Positions 7,535-14,465 of a stretch of DNA of 33,868 bases are shown here, one piece after another. The stretch spans positions 1 to 33,868 of the forward strand of contig NZ_LPUY01000021.1 of assembly GCF_001518015.1 (NCBI RefSeq), given 5' to 3'. Source of the stretch: Tritonibacter horizontis (GTDB lineage Bacteria > Pseudomonadota > Alphaproteobacteria > Rhodobacterales > Rhodobacteraceae). The translations under genes were made by a program, and so were the position numbers. A model generated the notes under the pieces. It was not told the origin of the DNA and made no database searches. It saw only the letters and a list, made by a program, of their open reading frames with translations. Within the stretch, counting starts at the first letter, position 1; each line of letters opens with the position of its first letter.

Positions 7535-7568
7535 ACTCCCTTTCGCTTGGCCGGACGGGAGTTTTTTT
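7535..7568 (+). terminator. Intrinsic terminator in the metZ leader
   Basis: ACTCCC (7535-7540) pairs with GGGAGT (7557-7562), and seven T residues cover 7562-7568. It sits between the SAM-II aptamer and the metZ ribosome site (7592-7596). The aptamer's 3' segment AAAGAGGTC (7514-7522) can pair roughly with GACTCCCTTT (7534-7543), giving a possible antiterminator. Confidence 0.65.
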
Positions 7569-7603
7569 ATGCGCGGGCCAGGCCCCGTGTCGGAGGCAAG
7601 AGT

Positions 7604-8791
7604 ATGACTGAGAGCTGGAAAACGCGTACGAAACTTGTTCATGGCGGCAGCCGTCGCAGCCAATACAACGAGGTCAGCGAAGCGATCTTCATGACCCAGG
7701 GGTTTGTCTACGACTCTGCGGCCCAGGCAGAGGCACGGTTTATCGAGACCGGCCCGGATGAATTCATCTATGCCCGCTATGGCAACCCGACAGTGGCCAT
7801 GTTCGAAGACCGGATTGCCGCGCTGGAAGGGGCCGAGGATGCCTTTGCCACCGCCTCTGGCATGGCGGCGGTGAATGGCGCGCTGACGTCGCTGCTGCAG
7901 GCGGGTGATCACGTCGTTTCCGCCAAGGCGCTGTTTGGCTCCTGTCTTTATATTCTGGAAAACGTGCTGACCCGCTACGGCGTCGAGGTGACATTTGTCG
8001 ATGGCACCGATCTGGAGCAATGGCGCGACGCGATGCGGCCCGAAACCAAGGCCGTGTTCTTTGAGAGCATGTCGAACCCGACGCTGGAAGTGGTCGATAT
8101 CGCGGGCGTTGCCGACATTGCCCATGGCGTCGGCGCGACGGTGGTGGTGGACAATGTGTTCTCGACCCCGGTGTTTTCCGATGCGATTGCGCAGGGGGCG
8201 GATGTGGTGGTCTATTCGGCGACCAAACATATCGACGGCCAGGGCCGCGCCCTGGGTGGCGTGGTGCTGGGCAGCAAGGACTATATCCGCGGCACGCTGG
8301 AACCCTATATGAAGCACACCGGCGGTTCGCTGAGCCCGTTCCATGCCTGGATGTTCGTCAAGGGGCTGGAGACCATTGAGCTGCGGGTGAACGCCCAGGC
8401 CGAGAGTGCGCTGAAGATCGCGCAGGCGCTGGAGGGCCATCCCGCCCTGGCCCGTACCATTTATCCCGGTCTGGCCAGCCATGCGCAGCGTGACCTGGTG
8501 GCCCGCCAGCTGGGCGGCAAGGGCGGCACCGTGCTGTCGCTGGACCTCAAGGGCGGCAAGACCTCGGCCTTTGCGTTCCTGGATGCGCTGACGATTCCGC
8601 TGATTTCCAACAACCTGGGCGATGCGAAATCCATCGTCACCCATCCGACGACCACGACCCACCAGCGGTTGTCCGATGCTCAGCGCAAAGAGCTGGGAAT
8701 CACCGATGGGCTGGTGCGGCTGTCGGTCGGGCTGGAAGACAGCGACGACCTGATTGCGGATATCACCCGCGCGCTGGCGTCGCTGGGATAG
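7604..8791 (+). CDS. metZ: O-succinylhomoserine sulfhydrylase MetZ
   Basis: PLP enzyme of the Cys/Met metabolism family that makes homocysteine from O-succinylhomoserine and sulfide in methionine synthesis. The ATG at 7604 (MTESWKTRTKLVHGG) has GGAGG eight bases upstream; the longer reading from 7424 translates the riboswitch and is spurious. The 395-residue length is typical. Landmarks are RYGNPTVAMFEDRIAALEGA, ATASGMAAVNGAL, ESMSNPTLEVVDI, VVVDNVFSTPVF, the PLP-binding SATKHIDGQGR with Lys208, and TTTHQRLSDAQRKELGITDG near the end. The SAM-II riboswitch and the SATKHIDG context favour MetZ over MetB/MetC. It is a single-gene transcript, closed by a 10-bp hairpin at 8813-8847. O-acetylhomoserine as donor cannot be excluded from sequence alone. 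Confidence 0.93.
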   Translation: MTESWKTRTKLVHGGSRRSQYNEVSEAIFMTQGFVYDSAAQAEARFIETGPDEFIYARYGNPTVAMFEDRIAALEGAEDAFATASGMAAVNGALTSLLQAGDHVVSAKALFGSCLYILENVLTRYGVEVTFVDGTDLEQWRDAMRPETKAVFFESMSNPTLEVVDIAGVADIAHGVGATVVVDNVFSTPVFSDAIAQGADVVVYSATKHIDGQGRALGGVVLGSKDYIRGTLEPYMKHTGGSLSPFHAWMFVKGLETIELRVNAQAESALKIAQALEGHPALARTIYPGLASHAQRDLVARQLGGKGGTVLSLDLKGGKTSAFAFLDALTIPLISNNLGDAKSIVTHPTTTTHQRLSDAQRKELGITDGLVRLSVGLEDSDDLIADITRALASLG

Positions 8792-8812
8792 GCGGCGGAA
8801 CCGGGGGCGGTG

Positions 8813-8847
8813 CCTCTCCACCTGATCGAAAGTTGGGGGTGGAGAGG
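8813..8847 (+). terminator. Hairpin terminator after metZ
   Basis: CCTCTCCACC (8813-8822) pairs perfectly with GGTGGAGAGG (8838-8847) around a 15-nt loop, 22 bases after the metZ stop. Only TTC follows, so the T-tract is minimal. Confidence 0.6.
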
Positions 8848-8969
8848 TTCAAAAGGTCAGTTCCGGGGAGTGCAGCGGCGTTTTTGGCTGATCTGTTTTG
8901 TTAATCATCTCGTAATACCATAGATGAAGGGTGCGGCCTGCGCCGCTGTTGAGACAGGAGTACGGGATC

Positions 8970-10073
8970 ATGAACATCCACTCTCGCGACGTGAACGGGA
9001 CGCCGGACCGCACGGAGGCTGAGGAGGCGCTGGCGGTTCTGCGGCACTGGGCGGCCAAGGCCAGCGAGACGGAAGTGGCCCAGCTGGATCCTGCCATCGC
9101 GCGTCTGCTGCCGGGGCGCGCGGATGACGCCTATCCGGATCTCAAGCGACAGTATCCCGACAGTTTTGACGCGGACGATGCCTATCGCGCGAGCCTGCCG
9201 GATCTGCAGAACGGACCCGCCAGCCTGATCCGGGGCGCGCGCGAACAGATCCAGCATGTCGGCATTTCAAATTTCCGCCTGCCGATCCGGTTTCATACCC
9301 GCGACAACGGCGACCTGGCGCTGGAAACCAGCGTCACCGGCACCGTCAGCCTGGATGCGGAGAAAAAGGGCATCAACATGTCCCGGATCATGCGGTCGTT
9401 TTACCGGCATGCGGAGAAAGTATTTTCCTTCAGGGTGATGGAGGCGGCGCTGGAAGACTATCTGGCGGATCTCGACAGTGGCGATGCCCGGTTGCAGATG
9501 CGGTTTTCCTTTCCGGTGAAGGTGGACAGCCTGCGGTCGGGGCTGATGGGCTATCAATATTACGATGTCGCGCTGGAGCTCGTGCAGACTGGCGGCCAGC
9601 GCCACAAGATTGTGCATCTCGATTATGTCTATTCGTCGACCTGCCCCTGTTCGCTGGAGCTGTCGGAACATGCGCGACAAACCCGCGGCCAGCTGGCGAC
9701 ACCGCATTCGCAGCGTTCGGTTGCCCGGATTTCGATCCAGCTGGAGCCGGATGCGCCCTGCCTGTGGTTCGAGGATCTGATCGACCACTGCCGTCGCGCG
9801 GTGCCGACCGAGACCCAGGTGATGGTGAAACGCGAGGACGAGCAGGCCTTTGCCGAGTTGAACGCGGCCAATCCGATGTTTGTCGAAGACGCCGCCCGAT
9901 TGTTCTGCGAGGCGCTGCAGAGCGATCCGCGAATCGGTGATTTCCGCGTGGTTGCCAGCCATCAGGAAAGCCTGCACAGCCATGATGCGGTCTCTGTGCT
10001 GACGCGGGGGGCGATGTTTGCCAATCAAAGCCTCGATCCCCAGCTTTTTGCCACATTGATTCATCGCGGTTAA
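8970..10073 (+). CDS. folE2: GTP cyclohydrolase IB (FolE2)
   Basis: Converts GTP to 7,8-dihydroneopterin triphosphate, the first step of folate synthesis, using the type IB fold that works with metals other than zinc. The start at 8970 (MNIHSRDVNGTPDRT) follows AGGAG at 8956-8960. The 367-residue protein begins with a roughly 90-residue segment and then the FolE2 core. Motifs are NFRLPIRF, TGTVSLDAEKKGINMSRIMR, the hallmark YVYSSTCPCSLELSEHAR containing Cys225 and Cys227 (one is the family's catalytic metal ligand), and PHSQRSVARISI. NPMFVEDAARLFCEAL and VASHQESLHSHDAV lie near the C-terminus, all typical. FolE2 genes are often Zur-regulated; I do not see a convincing Zur box in the 178-bp upstream gap. 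It is probably monocistronic. Confidence 0.95.
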   Translation: MNIHSRDVNGTPDRTEAEEALAVLRHWAAKASETEVAQLDPAIARLLPGRADDAYPDLKRQYPDSFDADDAYRASLPDLQNGPASLIRGAREQIQHVGISNFRLPIRFHTRDNGDLALETSVTGTVSLDAEKKGINMSRIMRSFYRHAEKVFSFRVMEAALEDYLADLDSGDARLQMRFSFPVKVDSLRSGLMGYQYYDVALELVQTGGQRHKIVHLDYVYSSTCPCSLELSEHARQTRGQLATPHSQRSVARISIQLEPDAPCLWFEDLIDHCRRAVPTETQVMVKREDEQAFAELNAANPMFVEDAARLFCEALQSDPRIGDFRVVASHQESLHSHDAVSVLTRGAMFANQSLDPQLFATLIHRG

Positions 10074-10128
10074 GCGCCGGTTGGCCTTGTGACCAGGAGG
10101 AGGGGCGGGCGCGGCAGACGCGCCACGG

Positions 10129-10179
10129 GCGAGGGGCCAGCCCCTCGCGCTCCCCGAGGTATTTTTCAAAAGATGAAGG
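10129..10179 (+). repeat. Intergenic palindromic repeat / terminator-like element, copy 2
   Basis: An 8-9 bp stem (GCGAGGGG at 10129-10136 with CCCCTCGC at 10141-10148) is followed by GCTCCCCGAGGTATTTTTC and AAAAGATGAAGG. It is the second copy of the module at 1887-1940, again downstream of a same-strand gene (56 bp after folE2). Five T residues after the stem region support a terminator role. Confidence 0.6.
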
Positions 10180-10225
10180 TCAAACAGGCGGCCTGATACC
10201 CGAGTGGGCGGCGCCTGCAGGATTT

Positions 10226-10246
10226 TGCCGCATTGCGGCATTTTTT
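10226..10246 (+). terminator. Intrinsic terminator
   Basis: TGCCGC (10226-10231) pairs with GCGGCA (10235-10240) around an ATT loop, followed directly by six T residues (10241-10246). It is a compact, classical Rho-independent signal 153 bp after folE2 and downstream of a first terminator-like hairpin. Confidence 0.7.
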
Positions 10247-10356
10247 CTGCGTGCGGGCTGAAATTCATGTTAACCTGATGCCAAAGGGGGCGTCCGGCGG
10301 CGCGCGCACGGGGGCCGGCCCTTGTCGAAGTGAACGATCGACCCCGAGGAGATCAC

Positions 10357-11256
10357 ATGATCCGGTTTGAAGGTTTCAAGGACTTCCCCACCACACCGCA
10401 AGCCTGGGCAGGCTATGCGATGGGACGACAGTTGAAGATTATGCGCTCGGTCGCGGTGCTGGCGGCGCAGGCGCCGCAGCGGCAGATGCACATGACACAG
10501 GCGCTGATGAAAATGCAGCAGGAGTGGATCGAGGGGCTGCAAGGTGGCGCCCGGCCGGTTGTGGACCCTGCGGTCGCATCCGGAACGGCTGCTGCCCCGC
10601 CCACAGCCGCGCCAAGCAAGGCCGCGGCCCCGCAGGCGCCGGCCGGCACTGCGGCAGACAAGGGCGGATCGGCGGACAGATCCGACGCGCCTGCGGCCCC
10701 GCGCAAGCCAGCCGCGACCGGCAGTCGGCGTGCCAAAGCCACGACCTCTCCATCTGCCGCTCGCCGATCCTCGGCTGCAAAAGGGACGGCCAAGGCCGCT
10801 GGCACAAAGGCGGCGCAAGCACCGGCGCCAAAAGGAAAATCCCCTGCGGCGGCAGCGCCGACAGACGCCGGGGACGCGACGCCGGGGGCGGGTGGCACGT
10901 CGGCCGGTCCGGCAAAGGCCACGAGGCCAGAGCCGGGTGTGGCACAGGCGAAGCCGACAGAGACAAAGATCACGGAGGCAAAAGCCACAGAGACAAAGCC
11001 GGCTGAGACCAAGCCCACAGAGACCAAGCCTGCAGAGGCGAAAGCCACAGCGGCGAAGCCCGCAGCGGCAACGGAGGCGGTTGCGAAGACCACCTCGGCT
11101 TCTGCTCCGGTGGCGGCGCGGGACAGCGGGACTGGGGAAGAGACTGCGACGGACACGGGCAAATCCGCGCCACGTCGCCGCCCGCGTGCGCCGTCCAATC
11201 CGCCCACAATGCCGGCGACTGGCGGCGGATCGAAGGGGACAAAAGGCGACACATGA
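10357..11256 (+). CDS. Low-complexity Lys/Ala/Pro/Thr-rich protein of unknown function
   Basis: 299-residue protein, start at 10357 (MIRFEGFKDFPTTPQ) with GAGGAG at 10346-10351. The first ~75 residues look folded and helical (AWAGYAMGRQLKIMRSVAVLAAQAPQ, then HMTQALMKMQQEWIEGLQ), with amphipathic Met/Gln/Leu-rich helices. I do not recognise a family with certainty; phasin-like or nucleoid-associated roles are guesses. From about residue 76 to the end it is disordered and made almost entirely of Ala, Lys, Pro, Thr, Ser and Glu, like histone-H1-type bacterial tails. Residues 201-235 form seven consecutive five-residue units of the form x-E/A-x-K-x. A basic cluster with PRRRPRAP follows near the end. 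No signal peptide. It stands alone between the folE2 terminators and trkH. Composition makes reading-frame assignment safe, since the strong ribosome site and stop fit. Confidence 0.72.
   Translation: MIRFEGFKDFPTTPQAWAGYAMGRQLKIMRSVAVLAAQAPQRQMHMTQALMKMQQEWIEGLQGGARPVVDPAVASGTAAAPPTAAPSKAAAPQAPAGTAADKGGSADRSDAPAAPRKPAATGSRRAKATTSPSAARRSSAAKGTAKAAGTKAAQAPAPKGKSPAAAAPTDAGDATPGAGGTSAGPAKATRPEPGVAQAKPTETKITEAKATETKPAETKPTETKPAEAKATAAKPAAATEAVAKTTSASAPVAARDSGTGEETATDTGKSAPRRRPRAPSNPPTMPATGGGSKGTKGDT
10957..11061 (+). repeat. Seven tandem 15-bp units encoding x-E/A-x-K-x pentapeptides
   Basis: Within the low-complexity gene, codons 201-235 read TETKI, TEAKA, TETKP, AETKP, TETKP, AEAKA, TAAKP. The units are in register at both protein and DNA level (for example repeated ACAGAGAC(A/C)AAGCC). 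Such arrays expand and contract by slippage, so copy number may vary between strains. Confidence 0.8.
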
Positions 11257-11302
11257 TCGCTTTCGCTTGACAGGCTGAGCGGGGGTTGCCAACGCTGCGC
11301 TC

Positions 11303-12751
11303 ATGTTGGATCTGCGCCCGGTTGGATATGTCATTGGCCTGCTCGTCGTTATTCTGGGCGGCACGATGGTCTTTCCACTTCTCCTTGACCTCTATGATGG
11401 CAAGGGGGAGTGGCCCGTTTTCCTTGAAAGCGCGATCCTGTGCCTTCTGGCGGGGGGGCTGCTGGCGCTGAGCTGTGCCAATGGCGTCGGGCGCGGCCTG
11501 ACGATCCGACAGACGTTTTTGCTGACCACCATGGTCTGGGTGGCGCTGCCGTTCTTTGGGGCGATTCCGCTGATTTTGGGCGCGACGCAGCTGTCCTTTA
11601 CCGATGCGTTCTTTGAGGCGATGTCCGGGCTGACCACCACCGGGTCCACGGTGATTTCCGGTCTTGATGAGCTGCCGCGCGGGTTGTTGCTGTGGCGGGG
11701 CATTCTGCAATGGCTTGGTGGTATTGGCATCATCGTTGTCGCCATGGTGTTCCTGCCCGAGCTGCGGGTCGGGGGGATGCAGATCTTCAAATCCGAAGCC
11801 TTTGACACCATGGGGAAAATCCTGCCGCGCGCGCAGGAGATCGCAAAACAGATCACAGTGATCTACCTGGTGCTGACCCTGGTTTGTGCGCTGGTCTATA
11901 CAGTGCTGGGCATGGGGCTGTTCGATGCGGTCGTGCATGCGATGACCACCATGTCGACGGGTGGGTTTTCAAATTACGATGCCTCCTTCGGGACGTTTTC
12001 GGGGCCGGCGGAATATGCCTCTGCCTTTTTCATGGTGGCGGCGGCGCTGCCGTTTGTGCGTTATGTCCAGATGGTCAACGGAGAGGCGCTGCCGCTGGTG
12101 CGCGACAGCCAGGTGCGCACGTTTCTTGCCACCATTGCGGTGCTGGTCGTGGTCACCGCCGGGGTGCTGGTGACGGTGTTTCCGCACCACCCGGAACAGG
12201 CGGTGCGAGAGGCGCTGTTCAACATCATCTCCATCATGTCGGGCACCGGCTATGCCAGTGTCGATTACATGCAATGGGGGCCGTTCCTGATCATGATCTT
12301 CTTCTTTATCGGCCTGATTGGCGGCTGCGCGGGATCGACGGCCTGTTCGGTCAAGATCTTTCGCTATCAGCTGCTGTTTGCCTCGGTGCGGGTGCAGGTG
12401 CAGCGGATCCGCTCGCCGCATGGGGTATTTATCCCGCGCTACGAGGGCCGGGCGGTGACGCCGGATGTGCTGAGTTCGGTGATTTCGTTTTTCATGTTCT
12501 TTGTCATCACCATGGGGATCGTGGCCTGGGCGCTGGCGCTGACGGGGCTGGATTTCATCACCGCGATCTCGGGCGCGGCGACGGCGGTGGCCAATATCGG
12601 CCCCGGACTGGGCGACATCATTGGACCGGCGGGCAATTTCGCCCCGTTGAACGATACGGCCAAATGGATTCTTGCCATCGCCATGTTGATTGGCCGGCTG
12701 GAGCTGATGGCGGTCTATGCCATCCTGACGGTTCGTTTCTGGCGCAGCTAG
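11303..12751 (+). CDS. trkH: Trk-type potassium uptake transporter, membrane subunit TrkH
   Basis: 482-residue potassium-translocating subunit of the Trk/Ktr superfamily, inner membrane. The fold repeats a membrane-pore-membrane unit four times, and the four pore loops can be seen. They are SGLTTTGSTVISGL (loop 1), HAMTTMSTGGFSNYD (loop 2), ISIMSGTGYASVDY (loop 3) and ATAVANIGPGLGDIIGP (loop 4), each with the filter glycine. Other family marks are GGIGIIVVAMVFLPELRVGGMQIFKSE and FIGLIGGCAGSTACSVKIFRYQLL. The ATG at 11303 gives the expected N-terminus MLDLRPVGYVIGLL; the ribosome site is weak. The regulatory NAD-binding partner TrkA is not in the window. It starts 46 bp after the low-complexity gene and could be co-transcribed with it. 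Confidence 0.95.
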   Translation: MLDLRPVGYVIGLLVVILGGTMVFPLLLDLYDGKGEWPVFLESAILCLLAGGLLALSCANGVGRGLTIRQTFLLTTMVWVALPFFGAIPLILGATQLSFTDAFFEAMSGLTTTGSTVISGLDELPRGLLLWRGILQWLGGIGIIVVAMVFLPELRVGGMQIFKSEAFDTMGKILPRAQEIAKQITVIYLVLTLVCALVYTVLGMGLFDAVVHAMTTMSTGGFSNYDASFGTFSGPAEYASAFFMVAAALPFVRYVQMVNGEALPLVRDSQVRTFLATIAVLVVVTAGVLVTVFPHHPEQAVREALFNIISIMSGTGYASVDYMQWGPFLIMIFFFIGLIGGCAGSTACSVKIFRYQLLFASVRVQVQRIRSPHGVFIPRYEGRAVTPDVLSSVISFFMFFVITMGIVAWALALTGLDFITAISGAATAVANIGPGLGDIIGPAGNFAPLNDTAKWILAIAMLIGRLELMAVYAILTVRFWRS

Positions 12752-12815
12752 GGCGTTGCGGGGCCGTTCCTTGCGCAAATCGGCACAGCCCTTGAAATAA
12801 AGGGCGCAGGCCATC

Positions 12816-12844
12816 TTGCCCTTGACCAACCGCTCGCCTAATAA
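12816..12844 (+). promoter_or_regulatory. Candidate promoter for lysC
   Basis: TTGCCC (12816-12821), a 17-bp spacer and TAATAA (12839-12844), 45 bp before the lysC start. A small 6-bp hairpin (12788-12805, GCCCTT/AAGGGC) just upstream may end trkH transcripts, though it has no T-tract. Confidence 0.35.
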
Positions 12845-12889
12845 CGCGCGAACCTGAAACCCCGCAAGCGGAGGGAGATCCTGCCCCCT

Positions 12890-14128
12890 ATGCCCGTACT
12901 TGTGATGAAATTCGGCGGCACCTCGGTCGCCAACCTTGACCGCATCCGCCGTGCCGCCAAACGCGTCGGCGTCGAAGTCGCCAAGGGGTATGACGTTATC
13001 GTCATCGTCTCCGCCATGTCCGGCAAGACCAACGAACTGGTGGGATGGGTCGGCGAGACCTCACCGCTTTATGACGCGCGCGAATATGACGCTGTCGTTT
13101 CCTCGGGCGAGATCGTGACGGCGGGGCTGATGGCGCTGACGCTGCAGGAAATGGATGTCCCGGCGCGCAGCTGGCAGGGCTGGCAAGTGCCGCTCAAGAC
13201 CAATTCGGCCCACAGCCAGGCCCGGATCGAGGAAATTCCCACCGACAATATCAACGCCAAATTCGGCGAAGGCATGAAGGTCGCGGTGGTCGCCGGCTTC
13301 CAGGGCATCAGCCCGGAGGGACGGGTGACGACGCTGGGGCGCGGTGGATCTGACACCACGGCGGTGGCCTTTGCGGCGGCCTTTGACGCCGAGCGTTGCG
13401 ATATCTACACCGATGTGGACGGCGTCTATACCACCGACCCGCGGATCTGTGACAAGGCGCGCAAACTGGACAAGATCGCCTTTGAAGAGATGCTGGAGCT
13501 GGCCTCGCTCGGGGCGAAGGTGCTGCAGACCCGCTCTGTCGAGCTTGCGATGCGCTACAAGGTCAAACTGCGTGTGCTGTCGAGTTTTGAAGAACAATCC
13601 GACGAGGCCGGGACCCTGGTCTGCGACGAGGAGGAAATCATGGAATCCAATGTTGTAAACGGTGTCGCCTATTCGCGTGACGAGGCCAAGCTGACCTGCC
13701 TGTCGGTGGCGGATCGTCCCGGTATCGCGGCCACCATTTTCACCTGTCTGTCGGAAGCCGGGGTGAATGTGGACATGATCGTGCAGAATATCTCGGAAGA
13801 GGGGCGCACGGATATGACCTTCTCCTGCCCGACGGATCAGGTGAAACGCGCCGAGGCCGCCCTGAGCAGTCACAAGGAAAAGGGCGATCTGAACTATGGC
13901 GAGCTGGTCGCGGATACCGGCGTCGCCAAGGTCTCTGTCGTGGGGATCGGCATGCGCTCGCAATCGGGTGTTGCGGCGAAAATGTTCCGGGTGCTGTCGG
14001 ACGAGGGCATCAATATCAAGGTCATCACGACCTCTGAGATCAAGATCTCCGTGCTGATCGATCGCAAGTACATGGAACTGGCGGTGCAGGCGCTGCATGA
14101 CGCCTTTGACCTCGATAAAGCCAGCTGA
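12890..14128 (+). CDS. lysC: Aspartate kinase LysC
   Basis: Phosphorylates aspartate, the first step toward lysine, threonine and methionine; cytoplasmic. The 412-residue protein has the kinase domain first, with KFGGTS (residues 7-12), IVIVSAMSGKTNEL, VVSSGEIVTAGL, TLGRGGSDTTAVAFAAA and CDIYTDVDGVYTTDPR. Two C-terminal ACT domains follow (about 263-330 and 345-410), which normally give lysine/threonine feedback control. The length and architecture are those of the alpha/beta-type aspartokinases of Bacillus and Corynebacterium. GGAGGGAG (12870-12877) lies 12 bases before the ATG. Met251 is preceded by its own strong ribosome site, so a separate beta subunit is likely (see the nested entry). 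A hairpin follows the stop. ptsP is the next gene. Confidence 0.96.
   Translation: MPVLVMKFGGTSVANLDRIRRAAKRVGVEVAKGYDVIVIVSAMSGKTNELVGWVGETSPLYDAREYDAVVSSGEIVTAGLMALTLQEMDVPARSWQGWQVPLKTNSAHSQARIEEIPTDNINAKFGEGMKVAVVAGFQGISPEGRVTTLGRGGSDTTAVAFAAAFDAERCDIYTDVDGVYTTDPRICDKARKLDKIAFEEMLELASLGAKVLQTRSVELAMRYKVKLRVLSSFEEQSDEAGTLVCDEEEIMESNVVNGVAYSRDEAKLTCLSVADRPGIAATIFTCLSEAGVNVDMIVQNISEEGRTDMTFSCPTDQVKRAEAALSSHKEKGDLNYGELVADTGVAKVSVVGIGMRSQSGVAAKMFRVLSDEGINIKVITTSEIKISVLIDRKYMELAVQALHDAFDLDKAS
13640..14128 (+). CDS. lysC: Aspartate kinase beta subunit from an internal lysC start
   Basis: In-frame second start within lysC. The ATG at 13640 (Met251) has GAGGAGG at 13628-13634, five bases upstream, one of the best ribosome sites in the window. 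The product would be 162 residues, beginning MESNVVNGVAYSRDEAKLT and holding both ACT domains. In Corynebacterium and Bacillus the beta subunit is known to start at the equivalent Met (the Corynebacterium one begins MEEAVLTGVA), forming an alpha2beta2 enzyme. Production here is inference from the ribosome site and the matching position. Confidence 0.6.
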   Translation: MESNVVNGVAYSRDEAKLTCLSVADRPGIAATIFTCLSEAGVNVDMIVQNISEEGRTDMTFSCPTDQVKRAEAALSSHKEKGDLNYGELVADTGVAKVSVVGIGMRSQSGVAAKMFRVLSDEGINIKVITTSEIKISVLIDRKYMELAVQALHDAFDLDKAS

Positions 14129-14135
14129 TACCGCT

Positions 14136-14165
14136 GGCCGCGTCCGGAACGGCCCTGACGCGGTC
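14136..14165 (+). terminator. Hairpin after lysC
   Basis: GGCCGCGTC (14136-14144) pairs with GACGCGGTC (14157-14165), one G-U pair and a 12-nt loop, starting eight bases after the lysC stop. No T-tract follows. Confidence 0.45.
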
Positions 14166-14465
14166 AGATCCGGACCCGCGCTAATTCCTTGAACCTGCTG
14201 GCAGAATTGCTGCGTCGCAGCAAATTACCGATACGGCAGGCGAAACATGACAGCGAACTGTGCAGTCGATTGGCCGCAGGCTGATTTGCTGTAAAACCGC
14301 TTGCCTCCGCACGTTTCAATCGACACATTGCCTTGGACTTTGGGTCGTGGTGTGAGAGAGTTGATGCTGGAGAGCATCATCCGCTATCCCATGCACAGGG
14401 CCACGGCCGGTCGTCAGATTTTGGCGTCCGGTGCGGTCGGATGAATAACCCGGGAAAGGGCCGGC
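14166..14465. other. Gene-free region between lysC and ptsP
   Basis: About 300 bp without a supportable gene, presumably holding the ptsP promoter and leader. The only distinct structure is a near-perfect dyad at 14205-14225: TTGCTGCG (14207-14214) and CGCAGCAA (14216-14223) around a single T. It is too short-looped for a hairpin and so more like an operator. I could not identify a convincing -35/-10 pair. Confidence 0.4.

Noticed and set aside
7424-7603. 60-codon in-frame N-terminal extension of MetZ
   Set aside because: It would translate the SAM-II aptamer and the terminator. A strong ribosome site precedes the ATG at 7604.
8848-8969. Possible Zur box or folate-type riboswitch before folE2
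   Set aside because: GTTAAT...GTAATAC near 8900-8925 is only loosely dyad-symmetric, and I found no match to the THF-II element I know.
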